A stretch of DNA of 5,781 bases, from NCBI GenBank assembly GCA_903881265.1, contig CAIRSV010000163.1, positions 1 through 5,781 on the forward strand. The letters run 5' to 3'. Numbering within the stretch: the stretch's first letter is position 1; the number at the start of each line of letters is the position of its first letter. This document shows, one piece after another, positions 1 through 5,500 of the stretch. The DNA is from an uncultured Bacteroidota bacterium. Its GTDB lineage: Bacteria; Bacteroidota; Bacteroidia; Chitinophagales; Chitinophagaceae. A model generated the notes under the pieces. That model searched no databases and was not told the DNA's origin. It saw only the letters and a program-made list of their open reading frames with translations. A program made the position numbers and the translations under genes.

Positions 1-654
1 AAAGAAAAATTTGGCGCAAAGGATGTGGCTATGATGATGTGCAGTGATGATATGAAAGTATCGTTGTTGACCGAACATATTCCGATCAGCGAAGTTGCTA
101 AAAATATTAGCGTCGATTCTATCATCAGCAAAGTAAAAACGATTAAGGAAAGCCTCATCAAAGACTTTGGTATTGTAGCGCCTAAAATTGCAGTGTTGTC
201 GCTTAACCCGCATTCGGGTGATGATGGTCTGATTGGCAATGAAGAACAAACTATCATTGGACCTGCTGTTGAAAAATTGAGAGCTGAAGGCCATTTGGTG
301 TTTGGACCGTTTAGTGCCGATGCTTTTTTTGCCCGTCAGGCAGACAAGAACTTTGACTGCACGCTTGCCATGTATCACGATCAAGGATTGATTCCATTTA
401 AAAGTTTTGATAAAGGATTAGGTGTAAACTACACAGCCGGATTACCGGTGGTGCGCACATCGCCAGACCATGGACCTGCGTTTGATATTGCCGGAAAGAA
501 TATCGCCGATGCTAGTTCCTTTATCAACTCAATTTTTATGTGTATCGATATTCTCAATCAACGTGATGGCCATACTGAACGAACTAAAAACAAGCTTCGT
601 AAAGGAAACTGGCAAAATCAGTTGAAACGTTCGAAAGAAGATATCGAGAATTAA
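1..654 (+). CDS. pdxA: 4-hydroxythreonine-4-phosphate dehydrogenase PdxA, C-terminal 217 residues (5' end outside window)
   Basis: PdxA oxidises 4-phosphohydroxy-L-threonine with NAD(P)+ in the DXP-dependent pathway to pyridoxal 5'-phosphate; the product loses CO2 to give 3-amino-2-oxopropyl phosphate for PdxJ. It is a cytosolic, metal-dependent homodimer. The reading frame is open from base 1, so the GTG at 25 and the ATGs after it are internal codons, not starts. Three family blocks are visible: TEHIP, NPHSGDDG and AMYHDQGLIPFK. Their histidines, at fragment residues 26, 71 and 126, are 45 and 55 apart, the same spacing as the E. coli metal ligands H166, H211 and H266 as I recall them. By that comparison about 140 N-terminal residues are missing. 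The blocks RTSPDHG and DIAGK, typical of the C-terminal half, follow. A lysine-rich tail ends the protein. No gene follows closely, so it ends its transcription unit or stands alone. The identification is firm. Confidence 0.96.
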   Translation, partial: KEKFGAKDVAMMMCSDDMKVSLLTEHIPISEVAKNISVDSIISKVKTIKESLIKDFGIVAPKIAVLSLNPHSGDDGLIGNEEQTIIGPAVEKLRAEGHLVFGPFSADAFFARQADKNFDCTLAMYHDQGLIPFKSFDKGLGVNYTAGLPVVRTSPDHGPAFDIAGKNIADASSFINSIFMCIDILNQRDGHTERTKNKLRKGNWQNQLKRSKEDIEN

Positions 655-785
655 AGATGATGACTTGCGCTTCATGATGCTTTGCAAAGAAGCAAATTGG
701 GACTACTCGAATCGAACGTTTTCGGAGAAACCTACAATAGTGGATCACGAATTCTTCATCTATTGATTTTGTATACGTTGATGTA

Positions 786-816
786 TTGATTATAAAAGAA
801 AGATGAACTAAATTTG
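786..816 (+). promoter_or_regulatory. Bacteroidota-type promoter for the GT-C-like membrane protein gene
   Basis: TTG at 786-788 and TAAATTTG at 809-816 match both elements of the Bacteroidota housekeeping promoter (TTG and TAnnTTTG) perfectly, with a 20-bp spacer. Transcription would begin near 821-824, leaving an A/T-rich leader of roughly 70 nt before the ATG at 895. The rest of the 655-894 spacer holds no recognisable gene; a short palindrome CTTTGCAAAG lies at 680-689 without a following T-run, so I do not call it a terminator. The call rests on consensus match only. Confidence 0.6.
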
Positions 817-894
817 AATTTACATCTGCTAATTCTTACCAAATTATCAGTTAAGCAGAAATGATAAATTTTAGAACACCCTTTTTTTACATTT

Positions 895-2580
895 ATGAAT
901 AATCAGTACAAGAAAAAACCTGAACAGGCTGCAACTACCAATTCACCGTCTTTCTTGATGCAAACCAATCTAGGTTTCACTCCTTCACTTTTTCTTACTG
1001 CATGCTTTTTTGCTATTATAGCCTTTGGGTTATTCCATCACGAGATGTGGCGTGATGAATTGCAAGCCTGGCTTTTGGCAAGAGACTCAAACTCCTTAGC
1101 GCACCTTTTTTCCAATCTTCGGTATGATGGGCATCCGGGCTTATGGCATACGTTACTTTTTTTTGTAACTCGCTTTACACATAACCCAGCCTTCACGCAA
1201 GTGCTTCATGCAGTGTTAGCAACAGGATTTGGTTTTGTTTTTATTCGATATGCTGAAATAAAGACACTGTACAAAATTATGTTCCTTTTGGGTTATCTGC
1301 CACTTTATGAGTATAGTGTAGTCAGTAGATGCTATGCGCTGTCATTATTTTTAATCTTTCTTTTCTGCGCGCTCTACAAGAAACGAGAAAGTCGTTATCT
1401 TCTCATAGGTGTGTGCCTGGCTTTTCTTGCTAATTCCAATGTATATGGAGCCATTATGGCTATTGGGTTATCCGGCATTTTATTCCTCGACTTTTTTGCA
1501 ATGCAACAATCAGCGAGCCGCAAATGGCTGCAATTTATCGGAGGATTATTAATAGCCGCCATCGGCATTCTATTTGCGGTGTATCAGATTTTTCCAAAAA
1601 GTGGCAATTCGTTTCCTGTTGATTATCCAAATGGATTGCTTGACTCAACGAGGTGGCTCTCATCATTGTCGCATATATTCACCTCTTATTTATATGTGCC
1701 ATCTACTGAAGACCTACATTTCTGGAATACCTCCTATTATTTTGAGAATAAAGTAATCATTGATGATTCACTTTGGGTATGGCTAGAGGACCATCACGAA
1801 TATTTGATGGGCTGGCTTTATCTGCCAATATTTTTAGTTCTCCTTTCAACTATTTTATTCCTGCGAAAAAAATTAATCCTTTTACTATATCTAGTCCTGA
1901 CGTTTACATTGGTTGCCTTTTCGTATTATACGAACTTATCATTTATGCGTTATTCGGGGTTTCTTTGGATAAGTTTCATTGTTTGCTATTGGCTAAGTAT
2001 GTACTATCCAACCAATGAATACAAAAATGGCCTGCTAAATAAATTAAAAGCGTTAGGAGCAAAAATAGAAAAGCCTTATCTTATGATCCTTTTTTCTGTG
2101 AACATTATTGGATCAATTATAGCCTATCAGAATGATTATGAAAATGATTTTACAACTAGCAAAATAGCAGCGGATTACTTAAAAGAAAATAAACTTGACT
2201 CGCTCCCCTATATCGGCAGCGTGGATTATGTCATTTCTCCTATTGCAGCTTACTTAAATAAAAAAATCTATTACCCAGAAATGAGAACTGAAGGAAGTTT
2301 TTGTATTTGGAGCTCTCAACGACGATCTGCAATAGACAAATCGGACTTTACATATGCCGCAGATTCAATGATTGCAAAAGGTGTTTCAAAAATAGTGTTG
2401 ATTATCAGTACTCCTTTTTATTATAGTTCAGCGCAAGAGCAAAATAAACTAGTTGTTGATTCGCGATTTAGTGACCATTGCCATTTACATCTTGAAAAAA
2501 TAATAGCATCAGGAATTGTAAATGATGAATCATATGCCATTTACACATTGACGAAAGATGAACTTCCTATCGCTCAATAA
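895..2580 (+). CDS. Polytopic membrane protein resembling GT-C fold glycosyltransferases (561 aa)
   Basis: The protein is mostly hydrophobic, with a first membrane helix at about residues 29-48 and many more up to about 410, then a soluble C-terminal domain of about 150 residues that should lie in the periplasm. Just after helix 1 comes the block MWRDELQAWLLARDS (51-65), followed by LRYDGHPGLWH (75-85). Acidic residues in the first extracytoplasmic loop (D54, E55) are a hallmark of GT-C enzymes, which move sugars from polyprenyl-phosphate carriers to acceptors outside the membrane. A YEYSVVSRCYALS block (138-150) follows. I recognise this arrangement from uncharacterised bacterial membrane proteins related to family 39-like transferases, but donor and acceptor cannot be told. 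ATG 895 is chosen because it gives a short polar N-terminus before helix 1; M22 (958) is the alternative. No Shine-Dalgarno sequence is visible, as is usual in this phylum. The gene appears monocistronic. The reading frame is certain; the function is a family-level inference. Confidence 0.8.
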   Translation: MNNQYKKKPEQAATTNSPSFLMQTNLGFTPSLFLTACFFAIIAFGLFHHEMWRDELQAWLLARDSNSLAHLFSNLRYDGHPGLWHTLLFFVTRFTHNPAFTQVLHAVLATGFGFVFIRYAEIKTLYKIMFLLGYLPLYEYSVVSRCYALSLFLIFLFCALYKKRESRYLLIGVCLAFLANSNVYGAIMAIGLSGILFLDFFAMQQSASRKWLQFIGGLLIAAIGILFAVYQIFPKSGNSFPVDYPNGLLDSTRWLSSLSHIFTSYLYVPSTEDLHFWNTSYYFENKVIIDDSLWVWLEDHHEYLMGWLYLPIFLVLLSTILFLRKKLILLLYLVLTFTLVAFSYYTNLSFMRYSGFLWISFIVCYWLSMYYPTNEYKNGLLNKLKALGAKIEKPYLMILFSVNIIGSIIAYQNDYENDFTTSKIAADYLKENKLDSLPYIGSVDYVISPIAAYLNKKIYYPEMRTEGSFCIWSSQRRSAIDKSDFTYAADSMIAKGVSKIVLIISTPFYYSSAQEQNKLVVDSRFSDHCHLHLEKIIASGIVNDESYAIYTLTKDELPIAQ

Positions 2581-2614
2581 TTTGTACAAATCAGTTGTCT
2601 TAGTTGAGTGCCGG

Positions 2615-2652
2615 ATCATTCCACGCGAAGTAGAATGATTAAAAAAATCATT
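2615..2652. repeat. Overlapping inverted repeats in the convergent intergenic region
   Basis: ATCATTC (2615-2621) pairs with GAATGAT (2633-2639) around an 11-nt loop. The right arm can instead pair onward: AATGATT (2634-2640) with AATCATT (2646-2652) around a five-A loop. The two hairpins share an arm and are mutually exclusive. They lie 35 bp after the stop of the membrane protein gene and 100 bp beyond the rfbC stop, so a role at transcript 3' ends is plausible. Neither stem is G/C-rich, and no T-run follows it on either strand, so a classical intrinsic terminator is not shown. Confidence 0.4.
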
Positions 2653-2682
2653 GCGATGCCAACAAATCTAATTTCATTCAAG

Positions 2683-2704
2683 GCGCATAGCACATGTTGT
2701 GCGC
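2683..2704 (+). terminator. Candidate 3'-end hairpin downstream of the membrane protein gene
   Basis: GCGCATAGC (2683-2691) can pair with GTTGTGCGC (2696-2704) around the tetraloop ACAT, a 9-bp stem with two G-U wobbles when read as plus-strand RNA. On the minus strand the wobbles become A-C mismatches, so the structure favours the plus-strand transcript. It lies about 100 bp after the stop codon at 2580 and is followed by ATTAATCAC, not a clear T-run. It could stabilise or end the plus-strand transcript; termination itself is not shown. Confidence 0.4.
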
Positions 2705-2724
2705 ATTAATCACTACAACTTCGG

Positions 2725-2740
2725 AAAAAAAATAAAAAAA
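2725..2740 (-). terminator. T-rich tract just after rfbC, possible transcript end
   Basis: Read on the minus strand this is seven T, one A, then eight T, beginning 13 nt beyond the rfbC stop codon. GGAAGG just before it could form a weak fold with the last T residues and CC just after it, but there is no strong G/C stem ahead of the tract. It is a plausible release site for the HAD-rfbC transcript, with low certainty. Confidence 0.3.
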
Positions 2741-2753
2741 CCTTCCAATTCCT

Positions 2754-3284
2754 TTACACTCGCGGCAACAACACATCCTTCTCTGACAATAGCATATCGG
2801 CCGTATCAAGCTGCCAATCGATATTGAGCGTAGGATCGTTATAGATGACACCGCCTTCGGATGCCTTGTGGTAATAATTATCACACTTGTAAAAGAAAAT
2901 AGTATTGTCTTCTAATACCGAATAGCCATGGGCGAAACCACGGGGTACAAAAAGTTGCAGATGATTTTGTTCGGATAGCTCGATAGCTATATGTTGCAAA
3001 TAGGTCGAGGATTCGGGTCGCATATCAACCGCCACATCAATGACTTTTCCTTTGATGACACTGACCAACTTGGCCTGCGCATGTTCGCCCTGTTGGAAAT
3101 GCAAACCGCGAAGGATGCCATAATTTGATTTGGCCTGATTGTCCTGCACGAAGTCTATGTCCATACCGGTAAGCTGATTAAACTTTTGGCGATTGAAGCT
3201 TTCGAAAAAATACCCCCTTGCATCTTCAAACAAGGTAGGTTTTATGATAAAGCAATCGTTGAGTGGGGTCGTAATGATTTCCAT
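2754..3284 (-). CDS. rfbC: dTDP-4-dehydrorhamnose 3,5-epimerase (RmlC/RfbC)
   Basis: This cytosolic enzyme epimerises C3 and C5 of dTDP-4-dehydro-6-deoxy-D-glucose, the third step of dTDP-L-rhamnose synthesis for surface polysaccharide. At 176 residues it has the usual length of this single-domain cupin. Landmarks are GYFFESFN (24-31), VQDNQAKS (46-53), ILRGLHFQ (57-64) with the catalytic H62, VIDVAVDMR (81-89), the LFVPRGFAHGY strand (111-121), FFYKCDNYY with Y132 in the position of the catalytic tyrosine, YNDP (148-151) and LSEKD (166-170), where D170 fits the Asp of the His-Asp dyad. The ATG at 3284 lies 8 bp after the stop of the HAD gene, so the two are very probably cotranscribed and rfbC has no promoter room of its own. 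rfbA, rfbB and rfbD are not in the window, although rfbC usually sits with them. The related 3-epimerases and 5-epimerases look similar, but all the motifs fit RmlC. Confidence 0.95.
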   Translation of the reverse strand: MEIITTPLNDCFIIKPTLFEDARGYFFESFNRQKFNQLTGMDIDFVQDNQAKSNYGILRGLHFQQGEHAQAKLVSVIKGKVIDVAVDMRPESSTYLQHIAIELSEQNHLQLFVPRGFAHGYSVLEDNTIFFYKCDNYYHKASEGGVIYNDPTLNIDWQLDTADMLLSEKDVLLPRV

Positions 3285-3292
3285 ATGCTATT

Positions 3293-3991
3293 TTAAACGA
3301 TGTGATACATTTCGTGTAAACTTTCAATTTCGAAGGTGGGATTACCTTGATGTGCTATCTGTTTGGGATTGAAATAAACCTGATCCATTCCCACAGATTG
3401 GGCGCCCAATACATCGATATCCAAGGCGTCGCCGATCATAAGACTTTGCTCAACGGTGGCGCCAGTTTCACGAAGTGCAAATTCAAAAATTTCTTTCTGC
3501 GGTTTCATACTCATGGCTTGCTCGGAGGTGATAATCTTATCGAAATACGAATCGAGGTGCGCATTTTTTAGTTTCTGTTTTTGTGTGAGTTCAAACCCAT
3601 TCGTGATGAGGTGCATCGCATACTTTTTTCCAACGCAATATTCCATCACCTCGATACAATGCGGAAATATGTGGGTTTGGGTTGGTAGAATTTCAAGGTA
3701 GCGCTCGCTCATCACCTTGGCCAATTTTTCATCAGGCATTCGATAATGGACGAGGGTTTGATACATCCGTTTCCAACGAAGGTCTTCACGACTAAGTAAA
3801 CCTTTTCGAAAGCGATCCCAAAGCGTATCATTGATATCGTGATAGACAACATTAAAATCGTCGAAGTCGGCAATGCCTTTCTCCATCAGGGCTACCTCAT
3901 CATACAAAATGCGCATGGTGGCAATGGAATTTCGCTCAAAATCCCAGAGGGTATGATCGAGATCAAAAAACAAATGCCTGTATTTACTCAT
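3293..3991 (-). CDS. HAD-superfamily phosphatase, YjjG-like (noncanonical) pyrimidine 5'-nucleotidase
   Basis: The four HAD motifs are present: FFDLDHTLWDF with D10 (nucleophile) and D12, T130-N131 in LITNGF, K163 in MKPQKEIF, and GDALDIDVLGA with D188 and D193. Residues about 15-95 form the helical cap between motifs I and II. The opening KYRHLFFDLDHTLWDFE is typical of the YjjG group, which in E. coli dephosphorylates (deoxy)nucleoside monophosphates and clears non-canonical pyrimidine nucleotides. At 232 residues it is close to that family's length. I place the start at ATG 3991 because homologues begin at this point; the frame continues to ATG 4039, which would add 16 polar residues, including a KKK run coded by an A9 tract. 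The gene heads a minus-strand unit with rfbC 8 bp downstream. The HAD class is certain and the YjjG type likely; the true substrate is unproven, since HAD enzymes are promiscuous. Confidence 0.9.
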   Translation of the reverse strand: MSKYRHLFFDLDHTLWDFERNSIATMRILYDEVALMEKGIADFDDFNVVYHDINDTLWDRFRKGLLSREDLRWKRMYQTLVHYRMPDEKLAKVMSERYLEILPTQTHIFPHCIEVMEYCVGKKYAMHLITNGFELTQKQKLKNAHLDSYFDKIITSEQAMSMKPQKEIFEFALRETGATVEQSLMIGDALDIDVLGAQSVGMDQVYFNPKQIAHQGNPTFEIESLHEMYHIV

Positions 3992-4043
3992 AGTACTAAC
4001 TTTTTTTTTGTCATCTACGTCTGCAGATTGGCAATTCACTTTT

Positions 4044-4054
4044 CGATATTATCG
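4044..4054. promoter_or_regulatory. Palindrome CGATA-T-TATCG, candidate operator
   Basis: This is a perfect 11-bp dyad with 5-bp half-sites around one central base. It sits in the 108-bp gap between the divergent HAD and SGNH hydrolase genes, directly next to a second dyad and just upstream of the presumed -7 element of the SGNH gene, where a bound protein could affect either gene. No regulator gene is in the window and the motif matches no operator I recognise. Confidence 0.35.
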
Positions 4055-4075
4055 TTAATTTCGCGCCTAAATTAA
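4055..4075. promoter_or_regulatory. Inverted repeat TTAATTT-(7 nt)-AAATTAA containing -7-like boxes on both strands
   Basis: The 7-bp arms are perfect and are separated by CGCGCCT. On the plus strand, TAATTTCG (4056-4063) matches TAnnTTTG at all but one fixed position and is followed by GCGCCTAAAT, as seen at the promoter at 5473. No good TTG lies about 20 bp upstream of it. On the minus strand, TAATTTAG (4074 to 4067) also has one mismatch and has TTG at 4098 to 4096, 21 bp upstream. Starts would fall near 4068 (+) and 4062 (-), so the two promoters could not easily be occupied at once. This rests on consensus match only. Confidence 0.45.
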
Positions 4076-4099
4076 TTCATCTCATTCAATAAAAACAAT

Positions 4100-5368
4100 A
4101 TGTTCAAAATTAAGCTTCTCCTCACCTCACTGCTTGTTGCGTTTGCTTGCCTACTGCTGAAAGCAGAAAAAAGAAAAATCTTGTTTATTGGCAATAGCTA
4201 TACCTCAGTTAATGATTTACCGACTACCTTGAAGAACCTTGCACTATCAATGGGCGATACGCTTGAGATGGATAGTAACACACCCGGCGGCATGACCTTC
4301 AATGCACATACGACCAATGCCACTACCCTAGCTAAAATACAACTTGGAGGATGGGACTATGTCGTATTGCAGGCGCAAAGTCAAGAACCCAGTTTTGATC
4401 CATCACAAGTTGCGGTTGATACGTATCCATATGCAAAGAAACTTGACAGTCTAGTGCATGTATCTAATCCATGTGCAGAGACTATTTTTTATATGACTTG
4501 GGGCCGTAAGAATGGCGATGCGTCTAATTGTGCGGTTTACCCTCCTATTTGCACGTATAACGGCATGCAACAACGTCTGCGTGAAAGTTATCTTGAAATG
4601 GCGATGAATAATAATGCGACGTGTGCGCCCGCTGGTGTAGCCTGGAAAAAAGTCAGAGATACATATCCACTGATTGAATTGTATAACGCCGATGAATCGC
4701 ATCCATCAATGAGTGGCACCTATTTGGTAGCTTGTACTTTTTATTCAAGCCTCTATCATAGATCCAGTGTGGGCTCAACGTATATCCCTAGCGGACTATT
4801 GGCGACTGATGCAACAAACCTTCAAACAATTGGCAGCAATACGGTTCTGGATAGTTTGGAGAACTGGCAACAAAATGGATCCTTGCCAAAGGCTAACTAT
4901 TCGTCAAGCAATATTCAAAACCAATTTTCATTCACCAATCAATCGGTACGAAGTACACAATACGAATGGAATTTTGGTGATGGCTCGGCTATCAGCACTG
5001 CAGCAAGTCCAATTCACAGTTTTACAGCCGCAGGTACTTATACTGTCACATTAAAAGCTAAAAACACCTGCGGTCACTATGATCTGATGTCGAAATCATT
5101 GACAGTAAGCTCTGTACCGAATGGCACCAATGATGTGAATATTTCTGAACAAAATAATGTGAGCTATGCAGGTCAGTACTTGACAATTAATAACATAGGC
5201 CATGTAAACAAAATACGGATCGTTAACCTCTTCGGGCAAGTAATCAAAGACGTAAGCTTAACCGATGGATTGAATAAAATTTCGTTTACGGCCGTTCAGG
5301 GTGTTTATCTATATACCTTGTTATCTGGCAACAACATTGTTCGTGTTGGGAAATTTACAGTCAACTAA
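4100..5368 (+). CDS. Secreted SGNH/GDSL-type hydrolase with PKD domain and type IX secretion sorting domain
   Basis: Residues 1-22 form a signal peptide (KIK, then a hydrophobic core, likely cleaved after KA). C17 does not sit in a good lipobox. The catalytic domain spans about 25-225: KILFIGNSYT (26-35) puts S33 in the place of the SGNH nucleophile, GG (63-64) fits block II, WDYVVLQAQSQEP (85-97) replaces the usual GxND block, and DESHP (198-202) supplies the Asp-x-x-His end of the triad. A PKD fold follows at about 265-338, with YEWNFGDGS (288-296) and AGTYTVTLKA (311-320). The last 75 residues resemble a type A T9SS domain (IRIVNLFGQVI, GVYLYTL, VGKFTVN), which directs export across the outer membrane and attachment or release. 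NCAVYPPIC (143-151) suggests a disulfide. Such proteins usually act on polysaccharide, ester or acyl groups; the substrate is unknown. An A-rich leader precedes ATG 4100. It is transcribed divergently from the HAD gene and appears monocistronic. Confidence 0.88.
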   Translation: MFKIKLLLTSLLVAFACLLLKAEKRKILFIGNSYTSVNDLPTTLKNLALSMGDTLEMDSNTPGGMTFNAHTTNATTLAKIQLGGWDYVVLQAQSQEPSFDPSQVAVDTYPYAKKLDSLVHVSNPCAETIFYMTWGRKNGDASNCAVYPPICTYNGMQQRLRESYLEMAMNNNATCAPAGVAWKKVRDTYPLIELYNADESHPSMSGTYLVACTFYSSLYHRSSVGSTYIPSGLLATDATNLQTIGSNTVLDSLENWQQNGSLPKANYSSSNIQNQFSFTNQSVRSTQYEWNFGDGSAISTAASPIHSFTAAGTYTVTLKAKNTCGHYDLMSKSLTVSSVPNGTNDVNISEQNNVSYAGQYLTINNIGHVNKIRIVNLFGQVIKDVSLTDGLNKISFTAVQGVYLYTLLSGNNIVRVGKFTVN

Positions 5369-5449
5369 ATCATGCACTCTTGCGTGTGCGAATGAAGCAA
5401 CGACAACAAGTAATGTGAAACAAATGTGTGTTAATAGTGTCTAATAAGT

Positions 5450-5480
5450 TTGAACCCTAGCGGTCTTAGCGATACTTTTG
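5450..5480 (+). promoter_or_regulatory. Bacteroidota-type promoter for the PfkB-family kinase gene
   Basis: TTG at 5450-5452 (within TTTG) and TACTTTTG at 5473-5480 match both consensus elements perfectly with a 20-bp spacer, the same spacing as the promoter at 786-816. The start would fall near 5485, leaving a short A-rich leader of about 15 nt before ATG 5501. The remainder of the 5369-5449 spacer shows no gene and no convincing terminator for the upstream gene. Confidence 0.7.
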
Positions 5481-5500
5481 CCGCCTAAATAAAAAATTCT

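Noticed and set aside
678..694. Hairpin TGCTT/AAGCA with the inner palindrome CTTTGCAAAG after pdxA, considered as a terminator
   Set aside because: The stem is only 5 bp and no T-run follows; too weak to call.
1574..2018. Two plus-strand small frames inside the membrane protein gene (1574-1756, 1773-2018)
   Set aside because: They are out of frame within a continuous, hydrophobic, family-like coding sequence.
2678..2884. Minus-strand open frame of 68 codons overlapping the rfbC 3' end
   Set aside because: It lies in another frame over the well-conserved end of rfbC, shows no recognisable motif and spans the intergenic hairpins; a shadow frame.
3347..4075. Three plus-strand open frames (3347-3571, 3456-3701, 3839-4075)
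   Set aside because: They run antisense to the HAD gene, which carries all four catalytic motifs; their products look like random translation and have no start context.
4100..4165. Lipoprotein signal at C17 of the SGNH protein
   Set aside because: The residues before C17 (A-F-A) do not fit a lipobox and the hydrophobic core continues after it; cleavage after KA at 21-22 fits better, and the C-terminus carries a T9SS domain.
4451..5054. Minus-strand frame 4451-4702 and plus-strand frame 4767-5054 inside the SGNH gene
   Set aside because: Both overlap the conserved catalytic and PKD parts of the larger gene in other frames.
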